Assembly: GCF_000010805.1 (NCBI RefSeq)
Contig: NC_012522.1
Span: 1,116,001 to 1,180,000 of the forward strand
Direction: 5' to 3'
DNA length: 64,000 bases
Origin: Rhodococcus opacus B4
GTDB lineage: Bacteria; Actinomycetota; Actinomycetes; Mycobacteriales; Mycobacteriaceae
Part shown: piece by piece, positions 27,437-37,825 of the stretch
Layout: every line of letters starts with the position of its first letter
How positions within the stretch are numbered: position 1 is the stretch's first letter
Notes under the pieces: model-generated
The model's database searches: none
Told to the model about the DNA's origin: nothing
What the model saw: the letters and a program-made list of their open reading frames with translations, nothing else
Position numbers and translations under genes: made by a program

Positions 27437-28420
27437 GTGATCAGCATGTATCCCGACAACGGACCGAACTGGGGACAGGCGTATCCGGGACCTCGGCAGG
27501 CCCCCGCACAGCAGCAGTGGGGCAGCGGGACGGGATGGAATCCCCCGGTCCCGTTGCCGGGCCTCATGCCGAACGACCGGCCCGCCCGGCACTCGTGGGA
27601 GATCCCGCTGCTCGTGGCCGCGATCGTTTTCACCGTCGTCGCCTACGTGGCGGCGATCGCGGCCCTGTTCCTCGGAGTGGTGTCCACCTGGGTGCTCATC
27701 GTGCTGGTCGCGCCGATCCTCATCGCCGTCGGCCGCGGCCAGCTCTACGGCTCGCAGCAGGTGAACGGGATCAAGATGACGCCCACCCAGTTTCCCGACG
27801 GCTACCGGATGGTGGCGGAGGCGGCCGCACGGTTCGGGATGGCCGAGCCGCCCGACGCGTACGTCGTCCTCGGGAACGGCCGGATCAACGCGTTCGCGTC
27901 CGGGCACGGCTTCCGCCGCTTCGTCGTCGTGTACAGCGATCTGTTCGAGATCGGCGGCGAGGCCCGCGAGCCCGACGCCCTCGCCTTCATCATCGGCCAC
28001 GAGGTCGGCCACATCGCCGCCGGACACGCGTCGTACTGGCGGCAGCTGGGCCAGTTCGCCGCCAACTACATTCCCGTCGTCGGGTCCGCCCTGTTCCGGT
28101 CGATGGAATACACCGCCGACAATCACGGCTACTGCGTGCGGCCGCAGGGCGCCCGCGGCGCGATGGGCGTTCTCGGCGCGGGCAAGTATCTGGTGAGCGT
28201 CGTCGGGTTCGACGAACTCGCCGACCGGGCCACCACCGAACGCGGGTTCTTCCCGTGGTTCGTCAATCTGCTGTCGGGACATCCGGTGCTGACCTGGCGC
28301 GCCGCCGCCCTGCGGAACCGGACCCGGCACGGTCACCTGTTCGTCAAACCCGGCCAGATCTACCGCGACCCGCTGCAACTGCAGTACGCGGGCGATCCGG
28401 CCGGGCCGGTCACTCGGTGA
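27437..28420 (+). CDS. M48-like membrane metallopeptidase
   Basis: The roughly 327-residue protein has a Pro/Gln-rich cytoplasmic N-terminus (residues 1-40) and two membrane helices (about 50-95). A peptidase domain follows with the zinc motif IIGHEVGHIAAGH near residue 195 and the downstream ligand candidate in SMEYTADNHG. The domain resembles HtpX-type M48 peptidases of membrane protein quality control, but it has only two clear helices, before the domain. GTG 27437 has GGGA 8 bases upstream; ATG 27446 is three codons later. It starts 58 bases from the divergent rpiB. Confidence 0.78.
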   Translation: MISMYPDNGPNWGQAYPGPRQAPAQQQWGSGTGWNPPVPLPGLMPNDRPARHSWEIPLLVAAIVFTVVAYVAAIAALFLGVVSTWVLIVLVAPILIAVGRGQLYGSQQVNGIKMTPTQFPDGYRMVAEAAARFGMAEPPDAYVVLGNGRINAFASGHGFRRFVVVYSDLFEIGGEAREPDALAFIIGHEVGHIAAGHASYWRQLGQFAANYIPVVGSALFRSMEYTADNHGYCVRPQGARGAMGVLGAGKYLVSVVGFDELADRATTERGFFPWFVNLLSGHPVLTWRAAALRNRTRHGHLFVKPGQIYRDPLQLQYAGDPAGPVTR

Positions 28421-28432
28421 CCGGAACGGGAC

Positions 28433-29062
28433 TCAGTCGAACTGGGGGTCCTCGGTGCGGGTGCGCTTGAGTTCGAAGAAGTGCGGGTAGCCGGCGAGCG
28501 CGACCGCGCCGTCCCACACCTTGCCCGCGTCCTCGCCGCGCGGAATCCGCGACAGCACGGGGCCGAAGAAGGCGACACCGTTGACGTGGATGGTCGGGGT
28601 TCCGACGTCCGGTCCGACGGCGTCCATGCCCGCGGCGTGGCTCTCCCGCAGCGCGGCGTCGTACTCGTCCGATCCGGCGGCCTCGGCCAGTTCGGCAGGC
28701 AGACCGACCTCGGCGAGCGACTTGACGATCACATCGTCGACGTCCTTGTTGCCCTCGTTGTGAATCAGTGTGCCCATCGCGGTGTACAGCGGCAGCAGGA
28801 TCTCGTCGCCGTGCTTCTGCGCCGCCGCGATCAGGACGCGCACCGGTCCCCACGCCCGGGTCATGAGCTCGCGGTATTCGTCCGGCAGATCCCGGCCCTC
28901 GTTGAGTACGGCCAGGCTCATCACGTGGAAGTTCGCCTCGAGGTCCCGCACCTCGGCGGCCTCGAGAATCCATCGCGAGGTGATCCAGCACCACGGGCAC
29001 AACGGGTCGAACCAGAAGTCGGCGACGTCCTTGGCAGTACCGGTGTTCGTCCCAGCGCTCAC
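28433..29062 (-). CDS. DsbA-family thioredoxin-fold oxidoreductase (Rv2466c-like)
   Basis: The 209-residue cytosolic protein has the active-site CPWC motif in [14 protein letters not shown] near residue 25, a helical insertion and the cis-proline segment [10 protein letters not shown] near residue 160. These features and the neighbours rpiB and pepN match M. tuberculosis Rv2466c, a mycothiol/mycoredoxin-dependent reductase. GTG 29062 has GAAGGAG upstream, and the resulting length equals the remembered homologue. The frame continues 9 codons further but without a ribosome site. It has no signal peptide despite the DsbA name. Confidence 0.85.
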   Translation of the reverse strand: MSAGTNTGTAKDVADFWFDPLCPWCWITSRWILEAAEVRDLEANFHVMSLAVLNEGRDLPDEYRELMTRAWGPVRVLIAAAQKHGDEILLPLYTAMGTLIHNEGNKDVDDVIVKSLAEVGLPAELAEAAGSDEYDAALRESHAAGMDAVGPDVGTPTIHVNGVAFFGPVLSRIPRGEDAGKVWDGAVALAGYPHFFELKRTRTEDPQFD

Positions 29063-29189
29063 GTGTTGCTCCTTCTCGGTGATGTACACGATCCGGTTCA
29101 GTCAACACCTCCCTGCCGGGAATCCTTCCCGGAGACCCCTTCGGCGGCAGTAGGGTCGGAAGTGGCCGACCGGAAGGGAGCATCCTCAC

Positions 29190-30425
29190 ATGTCCTCCAC
29201 TCGCACGTTCGTCGTCGTCGGCGGCGGCCTCGCCGGAGCGAAAACGGCAGAAGCATTGCGTGACAAGGATTTCGACGGATCGATCATCCTCCTGTCGGAG
29301 GAGGAACACCTCCCCTACGAGCGGCCTCCGCTCTCGAAGGAACACTTCGCCGGAAAGAAGGCCCTCGGCGACTTCACGGTCCACCACGGCGACTGGTACC
29401 GCGACCATCACGTGGACCTGCGGTACGGCACCACCGCCACCGCCCTCGACCTCGGCGCCCACACGGTGACGCTGCCGGACGGATCCACACTCGGGTACGA
29501 CAAGCTCGCGCTGGCCACGGGCTCGCGGTCACGCCGCCCACCGATTGCCGGCTCCGACGCCGAGGGCGTCCACTACCTCCGCACCGTCGACGAATCCGAC
29601 CGGTTGATCGCCGCGGTCGGCAACGGTAAGCGGCTCGTGGTGATCGGCGCAGGCTGGATCGGTCTCGAAGTGGGAGCGTCCGCCCGGGAGAAGGGTGCCG
29701 ACGTGACGGTGGTGGAAGCCGCCGAACTTCCGCTGCTCGGCTCGCTCGGCCCCGAGATGGGCACGGTGTTCGCGGAACTGCACCGCGAGCACGGCGTTCA
29801 GCTCCATCTCGGTGCCACGGTCGATCAGATCGTCGTCGAGGACGGCAAGGCCACCGGCGTGCGGCTCGGCGACGGGACGGTCCTGCCCGCCGACGCGGTC
29901 CTCGTCGCGGTGGGCGCCGCCCCCAACATCGAGATCGCGGAACGGGCCGGGCTCGACGTCGACGGCGGCGTTCTCGTCGACGCCGGATTGCAGACCAGCG
30001 ACCCCGACGTCGTCGCGGTCGGCGACATCGCGGCGCAACTGCATCCGCAACTCGGCACCCGGATCCGGGTCGAGCACTGGGCGAACGCCCTCAACCAGCC
30101 GGCGGTAGCCGCCGCGACCATGCTCGGTCAGAAGGCCGAATACGCCCGGCTGCCGTACTTCTTCACCGACCAGTTCGACCTGGGGATGGAGTACACGGGG
30201 TACGCCCCGTCCGACGGGTACGAGCGGGTGGTGGTGCGCGGCAACCTCCCCGGACGCGAGTTCCTCGCGTTCTGGCTGGACGCGGACAACCACGTCCTCG
30301 CCGGCATGAACGTCAACATCTGGGACGCCACCAACGAGATCAAGCAACTGGTGTCCTCGTCCGCCGCGGTCGATCCCGACCGGCTGGCCGACCCCGCGGT
30401 GCCGTTGGCCGACCTGTCCGGTTAA
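29190..30425 (+). CDS. FAD-dependent ferredoxin/rubredoxin reductase-type oxidoreductase
   Basis: The 411-residue flavoprotein has an FAD motif (VVVGGGLAGAKTAEAL, residue 9), a central NAD(P) motif (LVVIGAGWIGLEVGASAREKG near residue 150), the second FAD motif VVAVGDIAAQ, and a C-terminal reductase dimer-like domain. This layout is that of single-component reductases that feed [2Fe-2S] ferredoxins or rubredoxins for P450s and oxygenases. No ferredoxin or oxygenase gene is adjacent, so the partner is unknown. It starts 127 bases from the divergent DsbA-like gene. Confidence 0.82.
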   Translation: MSSTRTFVVVGGGLAGAKTAEALRDKDFDGSIILLSEEEHLPYERPPLSKEHFAGKKALGDFTVHHGDWYRDHHVDLRYGTTATALDLGAHTVTLPDGSTLGYDKLALATGSRSRRPPIAGSDAEGVHYLRTVDESDRLIAAVGNGKRLVVIGAGWIGLEVGASAREKGADVTVVEAAELPLLGSLGPEMGTVFAELHREHGVQLHLGATVDQIVVEDGKATGVRLGDGTVLPADAVLVAVGAAPNIEIAERAGLDVDGGVLVDAGLQTSDPDVVAVGDIAAQLHPQLGTRIRVEHWANALNQPAVAAATMLGQKAEYARLPYFFTDQFDLGMEYTGYAPSDGYERVVVRGNLPGREFLAFWLDADNHVLAGMNVNIWDATNEIKQLVSSSAAVDPDRLADPAVPLADLSG

Positions 30426-30497
30426 CACCCCCGGCCCACTCGTGATGGGATGGCAGCATCGAGTACGAGCACCGCCGCCGATCACGAGGAGACCTCT

Positions 30498-33077
<2,580 letters not shown>

Positions 33078-33085
33078 TCGGTGGC

Positions 33086-33115
33086 CGATCCTGCCGGCCT
33101 AGTCCGGCAGGATCG
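33086..33115. terminator. Bidirectional hairpin between pepN and dinB
   Basis: CGATCCTGCCGG (33086-33097) and its exact complement (33104-33115) form a 12-base-pair stem with loop CCTAGT. The dinB stop codon (33099-33101) lies in the loop, so the last dinB codons form part of the hairpin. Confidence 0.75.
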
Positions 33116-34325
33116 GCACGCTCACACCCGGATCCCGGCCCAGCAGAACCGCGCGGGTGACCGCCGCGGAGCCGAAACGGTCGCGGAGGCTGTCGAGCGT
33201 GGTGTCGAGAGTGCTGCGCGTGTAGGGATCGAACGGCAGCGCCAATTGCTGGGGGCAGTCGTCCTCGAGGTTGGCCACCGCGACACCGACGAGGGTGATG
33301 CCCTTGCTCTCGATCATCGGCATCGCGTTGCCGAGCAGGCCCCGGGCCGTGGTGAGGATCGTCTGCGTCTGCGCCGACGGCTGCGCCAGGGTGTGCGACC
33401 GGGTGACCCGGGTGAAGTCGTCGAACCGCAGCCGCAGCACCACCGTGCGCCCCACCCGCTTGCCGCGGCGCAACCGGCCCGCCACCCGGTCGACCAACGC
33501 GACCAGGGCGGCGTCCACGTCCTCCCGCGACTTCGGCCCGCGTCCCAGCGCATGCTGGGCGCCGACGGACCGCCGCCTGCGTCCCACCTGCACCGGCCGG
33601 GGGTCGCGCGCCCAGGCGAGCGCGTGGAGGTGGTGGCCCGCCGCCGGTCCGACGATGGACACGAGCAGCTCTTCCGGATGGTGGGCGAGTTGGCCGACGG
33701 TGGCGATTCCGGCGTCGCGGAGCTTGCGCGACGTCACCGCCCCGACCCCCCACAGCCGTTCGACCGGCAGCGGGTGGAGGAATTCGATCTCCCCCTCCGG
33801 CGGTACGTGCAGCAGTCCGTCGGGCTTGCCCACCGCGCTGGCGACCTTGGCGAGAAACTTCGTTCGCGCGACACCGACGGTGATCGGCAGACCCACCTGC
33901 TCGCGTACGTCGCGGCGGAGGCGGGCAGCGATGTCGACCGGTGCGCCCGCGATCTTGCGCAGACCGGCGACGTCGAGAAACGCCTCGTCGATCGACAGGC
34001 CCTCGACCAGGGGTGTCGTGTGCCCGAAGACCTCGAACACCGCCTTGCTCGCGGCCGCATACGCCGACATCCGCGGTCGCACCACGACGGCGTGCGGACA
34101 CAGGCGCAGCGCCTGGGCGCCGCTACTGGCCGTGCGCACCCCGTACGCCTTCGCCTCGTAGCTCGCGGCCAGCACGACCCCACCGCCGACGATCACCGGA
34201 CGACCCCGCAGTGCAGGGTCGTCCCGTTGCTCCACCGAGGCGTAGAACGCGTCGAGGTCGGCGTGCAGGATGGTCGCCTCGGCGCCACTCGAGATACGCG
34301 GGCGCGGCGAATCGGACACGAACAT
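33099..34325 (-). CDS. dinB: DNA polymerase IV (Y family)
   Basis: The 408-residue translesion polymerase has catalytic motifs HADLDAFYASVE near residue 21 and SIDEAFLD near residue 112, then the helix-hairpin-helix LWGVGAVTSRKL and the little-finger domain. A beta-clamp-binding motif QLALPF lies near residue 360. A LexA-type palindrome sits exactly over the ATG 34325; GTG 34319 two codons later is a possible alternative start, so the transcript may be leaderless. It has no counterpart at this point in the M. tuberculosis order as I recall it. Confidence 0.92.
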   Translation of the reverse strand: MFVSDSPRPRISSGAEATILHADLDAFYASVEQRDDPALRGRPVIVGGGVVLAASYEAKAYGVRTASSGAQALRLCPHAVVVRPRMSAYAAASKAVFEVFGHTTPLVEGLSIDEAFLDVAGLRKIAGAPVDIAARLRRDVREQVGLPITVGVARTKFLAKVASAVGKPDGLLHVPPEGEIEFLHPLPVERLWGVGAVTSRKLRDAGIATVGQLAHHPEELLVSIVGPAAGHHLHALAWARDPRPVQVGRRRRSVGAQHALGRGPKSREDVDAALVALVDRVAGRLRRGKRVGRTVVLRLRFDDFTRVTRSHTLAQPSAQTQTILTTARGLLGNAMPMIESKGITLVGVAVANLEDDCPQQLALPFDPYTRSTLDTTLDSLRDRFGSAAVTRAVLLGRDPGVSVPILPD

Positions 34326-34333
34326 ATGTTCGC
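34318..34333 (-). promoter_or_regulatory. LexA-like palindrome over the dinB start codon
   Basis: CGAACATATGTTCG (34319-34332) is a perfect palindrome that matches the inner ten fixed bases of TCGAAC-N4-GTTCGA; only the outermost base on each side differs. The dinB ATG falls in its centre. Confidence 0.6.
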
Positions 34334-34362
34334 ATCGACCACCGACAGAAGTCGAGGGCGGC

Positions 34363-35163
34363 TCAGGCCGACAGCAGCGTGCGCAGTGCGGTCGGTGTCT
34401 CCCCGAGGTGGACGCGGATCGTCCTGGTCAGATGGGCCTGATCCGAGAACCCCAGGTCGGCGGCGAGGCAGGCGAGGTCCCGGTCGCCGGCCTCGATCCG
34501 CGCGAGCGCCCGGCCTACCCGGACCCGGTTGCGGTACCTGGTGAGCGAGATCCCCATGACCGCGCTGCAGGCGCGGCTCAGAGCGAACGGCGATACTCCG
34601 ATCCGGTCGGCGAGGGGTAGCAGTCCGTGCGAGCCGGGCTCGTCGTCGAGGATCGCCGCGCGAGCGGCGGCGGCGACCGCGGCGTCCGGAAGCCCGCCGC
34701 GCCGATGCGCACTCGACCGTTCCCGGGACGCGGCGAGCGCGGCGACCGCGACGAGTCGGACGACCTCCTCCGCGAGGGCGAACTGGATGTCGCCGGTGCG
34801 GCCGGCCCGGAGCAGGCGCCGGTGCAGAAGGTCGACGGAGGCGTCGACGTACACGTCGGACCGGGCGAGCACCCAGTGCTCACCGGCGAGGGTCCGCCAC
34901 AGCTCGGGCCGGACGCCTATCGACGTGCACCGGTCTCCCCCGGCGGGGTGCGCGAACTGCTCCGCCTCACCCGGGACGCCGAGGTAGGCGACAGTCGGGT
35001 CGACCGTCGACTCGCACCTGCCGATCCGGCGCAGGAAACGGCCGCCGCGGACGAGCACGAGCCGGTGGTCGCCGCGCACCTCCACGTCCGACCAACCCGG
35101 GTGTTTGGCGCAGCAGTCCACCGTCCAGACGCTCGCGCCCGGCAGAAGTGCGACCTCGCTCAT
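34363..35163 (-). CDS. AraC-family transcriptional regulator
   Basis: The roughly 266-residue protein has an N-terminal cupin-like sensing region and a C-terminal double helix-turn-helix: LADRIGVSPFALSRACSAVMGISLTRYRNR and then LACLAADLGFSDQAHLTRTIR near the end. It lies 104 bases from the divergent SRPBCC gene, which is its most likely target. ATG 35163 is chosen; a GTG at 35199 adds 12 residues and neither has a clear ribosome site. Confidence 0.82.
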   Translation of the reverse strand: MSEVALLPGASVWTVDCCAKHPGWSDVEVRGDHRLVLVRGGRFLRRIGRCESTVDPTVAYLGVPGEAEQFAHPAGGDRCTSIGVRPELWRTLAGEHWVLARSDVYVDASVDLLHRRLLRAGRTGDIQFALAEEVVRLVAVAALAASRERSSAHRRGGLPDAAVAAAARAAILDDEPGSHGLLPLADRIGVSPFALSRACSAVMGISLTRYRNRVRVGRALARIEAGDRDLACLAADLGFSDQAHLTRTIRVHLGETPTALRTLLSA

Positions 35164-35267
35164 CGCCACGACGGGGACGCTACCCGCGAGGACCGACACT
35201 TCCGGAGAGTGAAGTGGCCTGCAAGAATCTTCAATCTTCGTGGGAGTCCTCGCGGCACGCTGGGGTC

Positions 35268-35684
35268 ATGGCATACATTCGCGAGTCCACACACATCGAC
35301 GTCACACCGGCTGCCGCGTGGGACGCGCTGCGAGACTGGGGCGCGTTGCACACGCGGCTCGCCGCCGGGTTCGTCACCGACACGGCGCTCGACCAGGGTG
35401 ATCGGGTCGTCACGTTCTGCGACGGATCCGTCGTCCGGGAGCGTCTCGTCTCGTGCGACGAGGACGCACAGAGGCTGGCCTGGTCGATCGTCGACGGCCC
35501 CTACATGCATCACCATGCGTCCGCCCAGGTGAGCGACGACGGTCACGGTGCAACCGTCTTCGTCTGGATCGCGGACGTTCTTCCCGGCACGCTCGCCGAG
35601 CGGACCGCTCAGATGATGCGACTGGGCATCGAGGCCGTGCGGCGGACCCTCGACACCGCCGACCGCGTCGTCGACACCCGCTGA
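35268..35684 (+). CDS. SRPBCC-fold small protein
   Basis: The 138-residue protein starts MAYIRESTHIDVTPAAAWDALRDWGALHTRLA, the characteristic beginning of the polyketide cyclase/START-like (SRPBCC) fold, and ends with a long helix (AERTAQMMRLGIEAVRRTLD). Such proteins bind hydrophobic ligands; no catalytic residue can be named. The frame is open to 35148 but ATG 35268 starts the fold. It is divergent from the AraC regulator and converges with the DUF5130 gene at a strong hairpin. Confidence 0.75.
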   Translation: MAYIRESTHIDVTPAAAWDALRDWGALHTRLAAGFVTDTALDQGDRVVTFCDGSVVRERLVSCDEDAQRLAWSIVDGPYMHHHASAQVSDDGHGATVFVWIADVLPGTLAERTAQMMRLGIEAVRRTLDTADRVVDTR

Positions 35685-35692
35685 GACACCGA

Positions 35693-35733
35693 CGGCCCGT
35701 CACGGTTCAGGAGGACTGAACGGTGACGGGCCG
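35693..35733. terminator. Bidirectional hairpin terminator
   Basis: Two 18-base arms, CGGCCCGTCACGGTTCAG at 35693 and its complement ending at 35733 with a single mismatch, surround the loop GAGGA. It lies between the convergent SRPBCC and DUF5130 genes. Confidence 0.8.
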
Positions 35734-35751
35734 CGCGGGCGCTGTGCGGGT

Positions 35752-36228
35752 TTACGGCGAGGCGATCGCCGCGCTCATCACGCGAATGGCACTGACGAGA
35801 CCGTCGATGAGGTCTCCGTCGCCGAACGACGACACCGCCGCCGTCGCCCCGAGCTGGGCGACCCGGTCGGTGACCCGGTCGGCCACGGCCCGGCCACTGC
35901 GGATCTCGACCGTCCGCTGGTTCGGCGAGACGGCGATGAGGACGGACCGTTCCGCCTCCGGAGTCGTCGGGAAGAGCGCATCGGCGCCTGCCGCGGTGTT
36001 CTCGCCGAGGTCGCCGATGTACGCGTTGAAACGCACCTTCGTCTTGCGGGTGCCGTCGGTGAGGGCATCGTCGAGGCGGACGAGTTCGTCCGTCGTGAAC
36101 GGCAGGTCGTCGGTGAAGGGCTCACCGACGCGGTGCACGCCCGAGATGCGACCGCTGGCGGTCACGACGCTGCCGACGGGCAGATTGTCCGCGGATACGG
36201 TCGCGGGGGTCAGGTCACCACTTGCCAC
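35752..36228 (-). CDS. DUF5130 (TPM-like) family protein
   Basis: The 158-residue protein corresponds by position and content to Rv2468c. Core segments are FTTDELVRLDDALTDGTRKT, RFNAYIGDLGENTAAGADAL and SVLIAVSPNQRTVEIRSG, which give a TPM-like fold. GTG 36228 is chosen because GGAGG lies 8 bases before it; a TTG at 36243 is the only earlier start. It overlaps the end of the upstream small membrane-protein gene by 14 bases, so translation is probably coupled. The function is not established. Confidence 0.75.
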   Translation of the reverse strand: MASGDLTPATVSADNLPVGSVVTASGRISGVHRVGEPFTDDLPFTTDELVRLDDALTDGTRKTKVRFNAYIGDLGENTAAGADALFPTTPEAERSVLIAVSPNQRTVEIRSGRAVADRVTDRVAQLGATAAVSSFGDGDLIDGLVSAIRVMSAAIASP

Positions 36229-36475
36229 TTGCCGAGCCTCCAATCAGGTCTTCCGAACCGGCGTGCGCGCCGTGGTGTCCGCCGTGATGACCGTGCGTGG
36301 TCACCTCGTCGACGGCGCTCCACAGCACCGGCGCATGCGTCCATTCCTCGCCGAGGTGGAACGCGGGCGGCACGGGGCCCGGCGTCTTCTTGCCGACGAA
36401 CGACATCGCCGCGAAGAAGGCGGTGATCAACGCCGGAATTCCTACGAATATCAGCACTGTCTCGAGAATGCTCAC
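36215..36475 (-). CDS. ctaJ: Small one-helix membrane protein, probable aa3 oxidase subunit CtaJ
   Basis: The 86-residue protein has an N-terminal membrane helix (LETVLIFVGIPALITAFFAAMSFVG, about residues 4-27) followed by PGPVPPAFHLGEEWTHAPVLWSA and a His-rich stretch (HGHHGGHHGAH). Size, topology and position between the DUF5130 and HNH genes fit mycobacterial CtaJ (Rv2468A/MSMEG_4693 as I recall), a small accessory subunit seen in the III-IV respiratory supercomplex. The identification rests on position and topology and not on a catalytic motif. Confidence 0.6.
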   Translation of the reverse strand: MSILETVLIFVGIPALITAFFAAMSFVGKKTPGPVPPAFHLGEEWTHAPVLWSAVDEVTTHGHHGGHHGAHAGSEDLIGGSASGKW

Positions 36476-36550
36476 AACGCAAACGGTAGCCCAGAACCGT
36501 GCGGAGGGAAGCGTCAGGGCCGAAGTTCGCGGAGCGCCCGCGCGGACCGC

Positions 36551-37222
36551 TCAGGCGGCGCCTTCACCGAGGTAGGGCATCCACGACGGGTGCAGGTCCT
36601 TCGTCGACGCCAGCAGCCGCCAATGCGGGCCGGACGGCGGCACCAGGGAGGCCCGGAGCGTCCAGCCGAGTTCGCTCAGCAACTTGTCCGCCTTGCGGTG
36701 GTTGCAGGGCGCGCAGCAGGCCACGCAGTTCTCCCACGAATGCTCGCCGCCACGACTGCGGGGAACCACGTGATCGACCGTCTCGGCCTTGGACCCGCAG
36801 TAGGCGCACCGGAACCGGTCGCGATGCATGAGTGCCGCGCGGGTCATCGGAACGCGGGCCCGGTACGGGACGCGGACGTAGTTCCGGAGGCGGATCACGG
36901 ACGGCACCTGAACGGACCACTGCTCGGAGTGGACGACCGGGGCGTGCGGATCCTCGTGGACGGTGTCGGCCTTACCGCAGGTCATCAACACCACGGCGCG
37001 GCGGGCAGGAAGGGCGGTGAGCGGCTCGTAGGTGACGTTCAGGAGAAGCACCCGGCGCTTGATCCAGAGCGGAACCGCATTCTCGCCCGGGAAAGAAGGC
37101 TCGGCGCTGTGCGCGGAGCCTTCGGTGATCACTTGTAAAGCAAACGCCCCTGAAACCCCGGCACTCCGGGCATCAGTGGGCACGAGTTGTCGGTGAGCGC
37201 GGGCGCTGTGTCGATTCTTCAT
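36551..37222 (-). CDS. HNH endonuclease-domain protein (Rv2469c-like)
   Basis: The 223-residue protein has a conserved N-terminal half ([22 protein letters not shown], then [16 protein letters not shown]) and a C-terminal HNH/McrA-like zinc-nuclease domain with [17 protein letters not shown] and [11 protein letters not shown] 37222 has an ideal CCGGAGG; upstream residues in the longer frame to 37351 are not family-like. It is conserved beside the CtaJ-type gene and glbO in this group, but its substrate is unknown. It is 140 bases from the divergent glbO. Confidence 0.85.
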   Translation of the reverse strand: MKNRHSARAHRQLVPTDARSAGVSGAFALQVITEGSAHSAEPSFPGENAVPLWIKRRVLLLNVTYEPLTALPARRAVVLMTCGKADTVHEDPHAPVVHSEQWSVQVPSVIRLRNYVRVPYRARVPMTRAALMHRDRFRCAYCGSKAETVDHVVPRSRGGEHSWENCVACCAPCNHRKADKLLSELGWTLRASLVPPSGPHWRLLASTKDLHPSWMPYLGEGAA

Positions 37223-37362
37223 GCGACCTCCGGGAGATTGCCACCAAGTGCACCATGAATCGCCTGCTCGCGCACGCCCATTTCCGACAAAAATGCAGGA
37301 CATTCGGTGAACAGACGGTGACGAAGACCGTTCCCGCCCGCACGTGCACAATGGAAGGCGCC

Positions 37363-37758
37363 ATGACTGACGTGCAGCAGACCTTCTATGAGGCGGTGGG
37401 CGGAGCGGAGACGTTCCGCAAGCTCACCGCGCGCTTCTACGAGGAAGTCGCCAAGGACGACATCGTGCGGCCCCTCTATCCCGAGGAAGATCTGGGTCCG
37501 GCCGAGCGCCGGATGCGGATGTTCCTCGAGCAGTACTGGGGTGGACCGCACACCTATTCGGACGAGCGCGGCCACCCGCGACTGCGGATGCGTCACCACC
37601 CGTTCAAGATCGGCCCGATCGAGCGCGACGCGTGGCTGCGGTGCATGCACACGGCGATCGCGTCGATCGACTCCGGGACTCTCGACGACGCGCATCGCAA
37701 GGCTCTCCGGGAGTACATGGACATGGCGGCGGCGTCGATGGTGAACTCCGCCTTCTGA
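37363..37758 (+). CDS. glbO: Group II truncated haemoglobin (trHbO)
   Basis: The 131-residue haem protein has the family [21 protein letters not shown] start, the CD1 tyrosine in RPLYPEED, the proximal histidine in [10 protein letters not shown] and the G8 tryptophan in RDAWLRCM. These are hallmarks of mycobacterial trHbO, which binds oxygen and peroxide and is linked to respiration or redox defence. ATG 37363 has GGAAGG close before it; ATG 37351 is an alternative 4 codons earlier. Confidence 0.93.
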   Translation: MTDVQQTFYEAVGGAETFRKLTARFYEEVAKDDIVRPLYPEEDLGPAERRMRMFLEQYWGGPHTYSDERGHPRLRMRHHPFKIGPIERDAWLRCMHTAIASIDSGTLDDAHRKALREYMDMAAASMVNSAF

Positions 37759-37825
37759 AGCCGCCCCGCGCCGATTACGCCGGTCGAGTCGTGGCGGGGA
37801 CGATCGTTTGGCACGATGGGCGATT

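Noticed and set aside
30450-30497. ATG 30450 as the pepN start.
   Set aside because: It would add 16 Ala/Ser/Thr residues and has no ribosome site, while GTG 30498 has GAGGAGA at the right distance and begins the conserved region.
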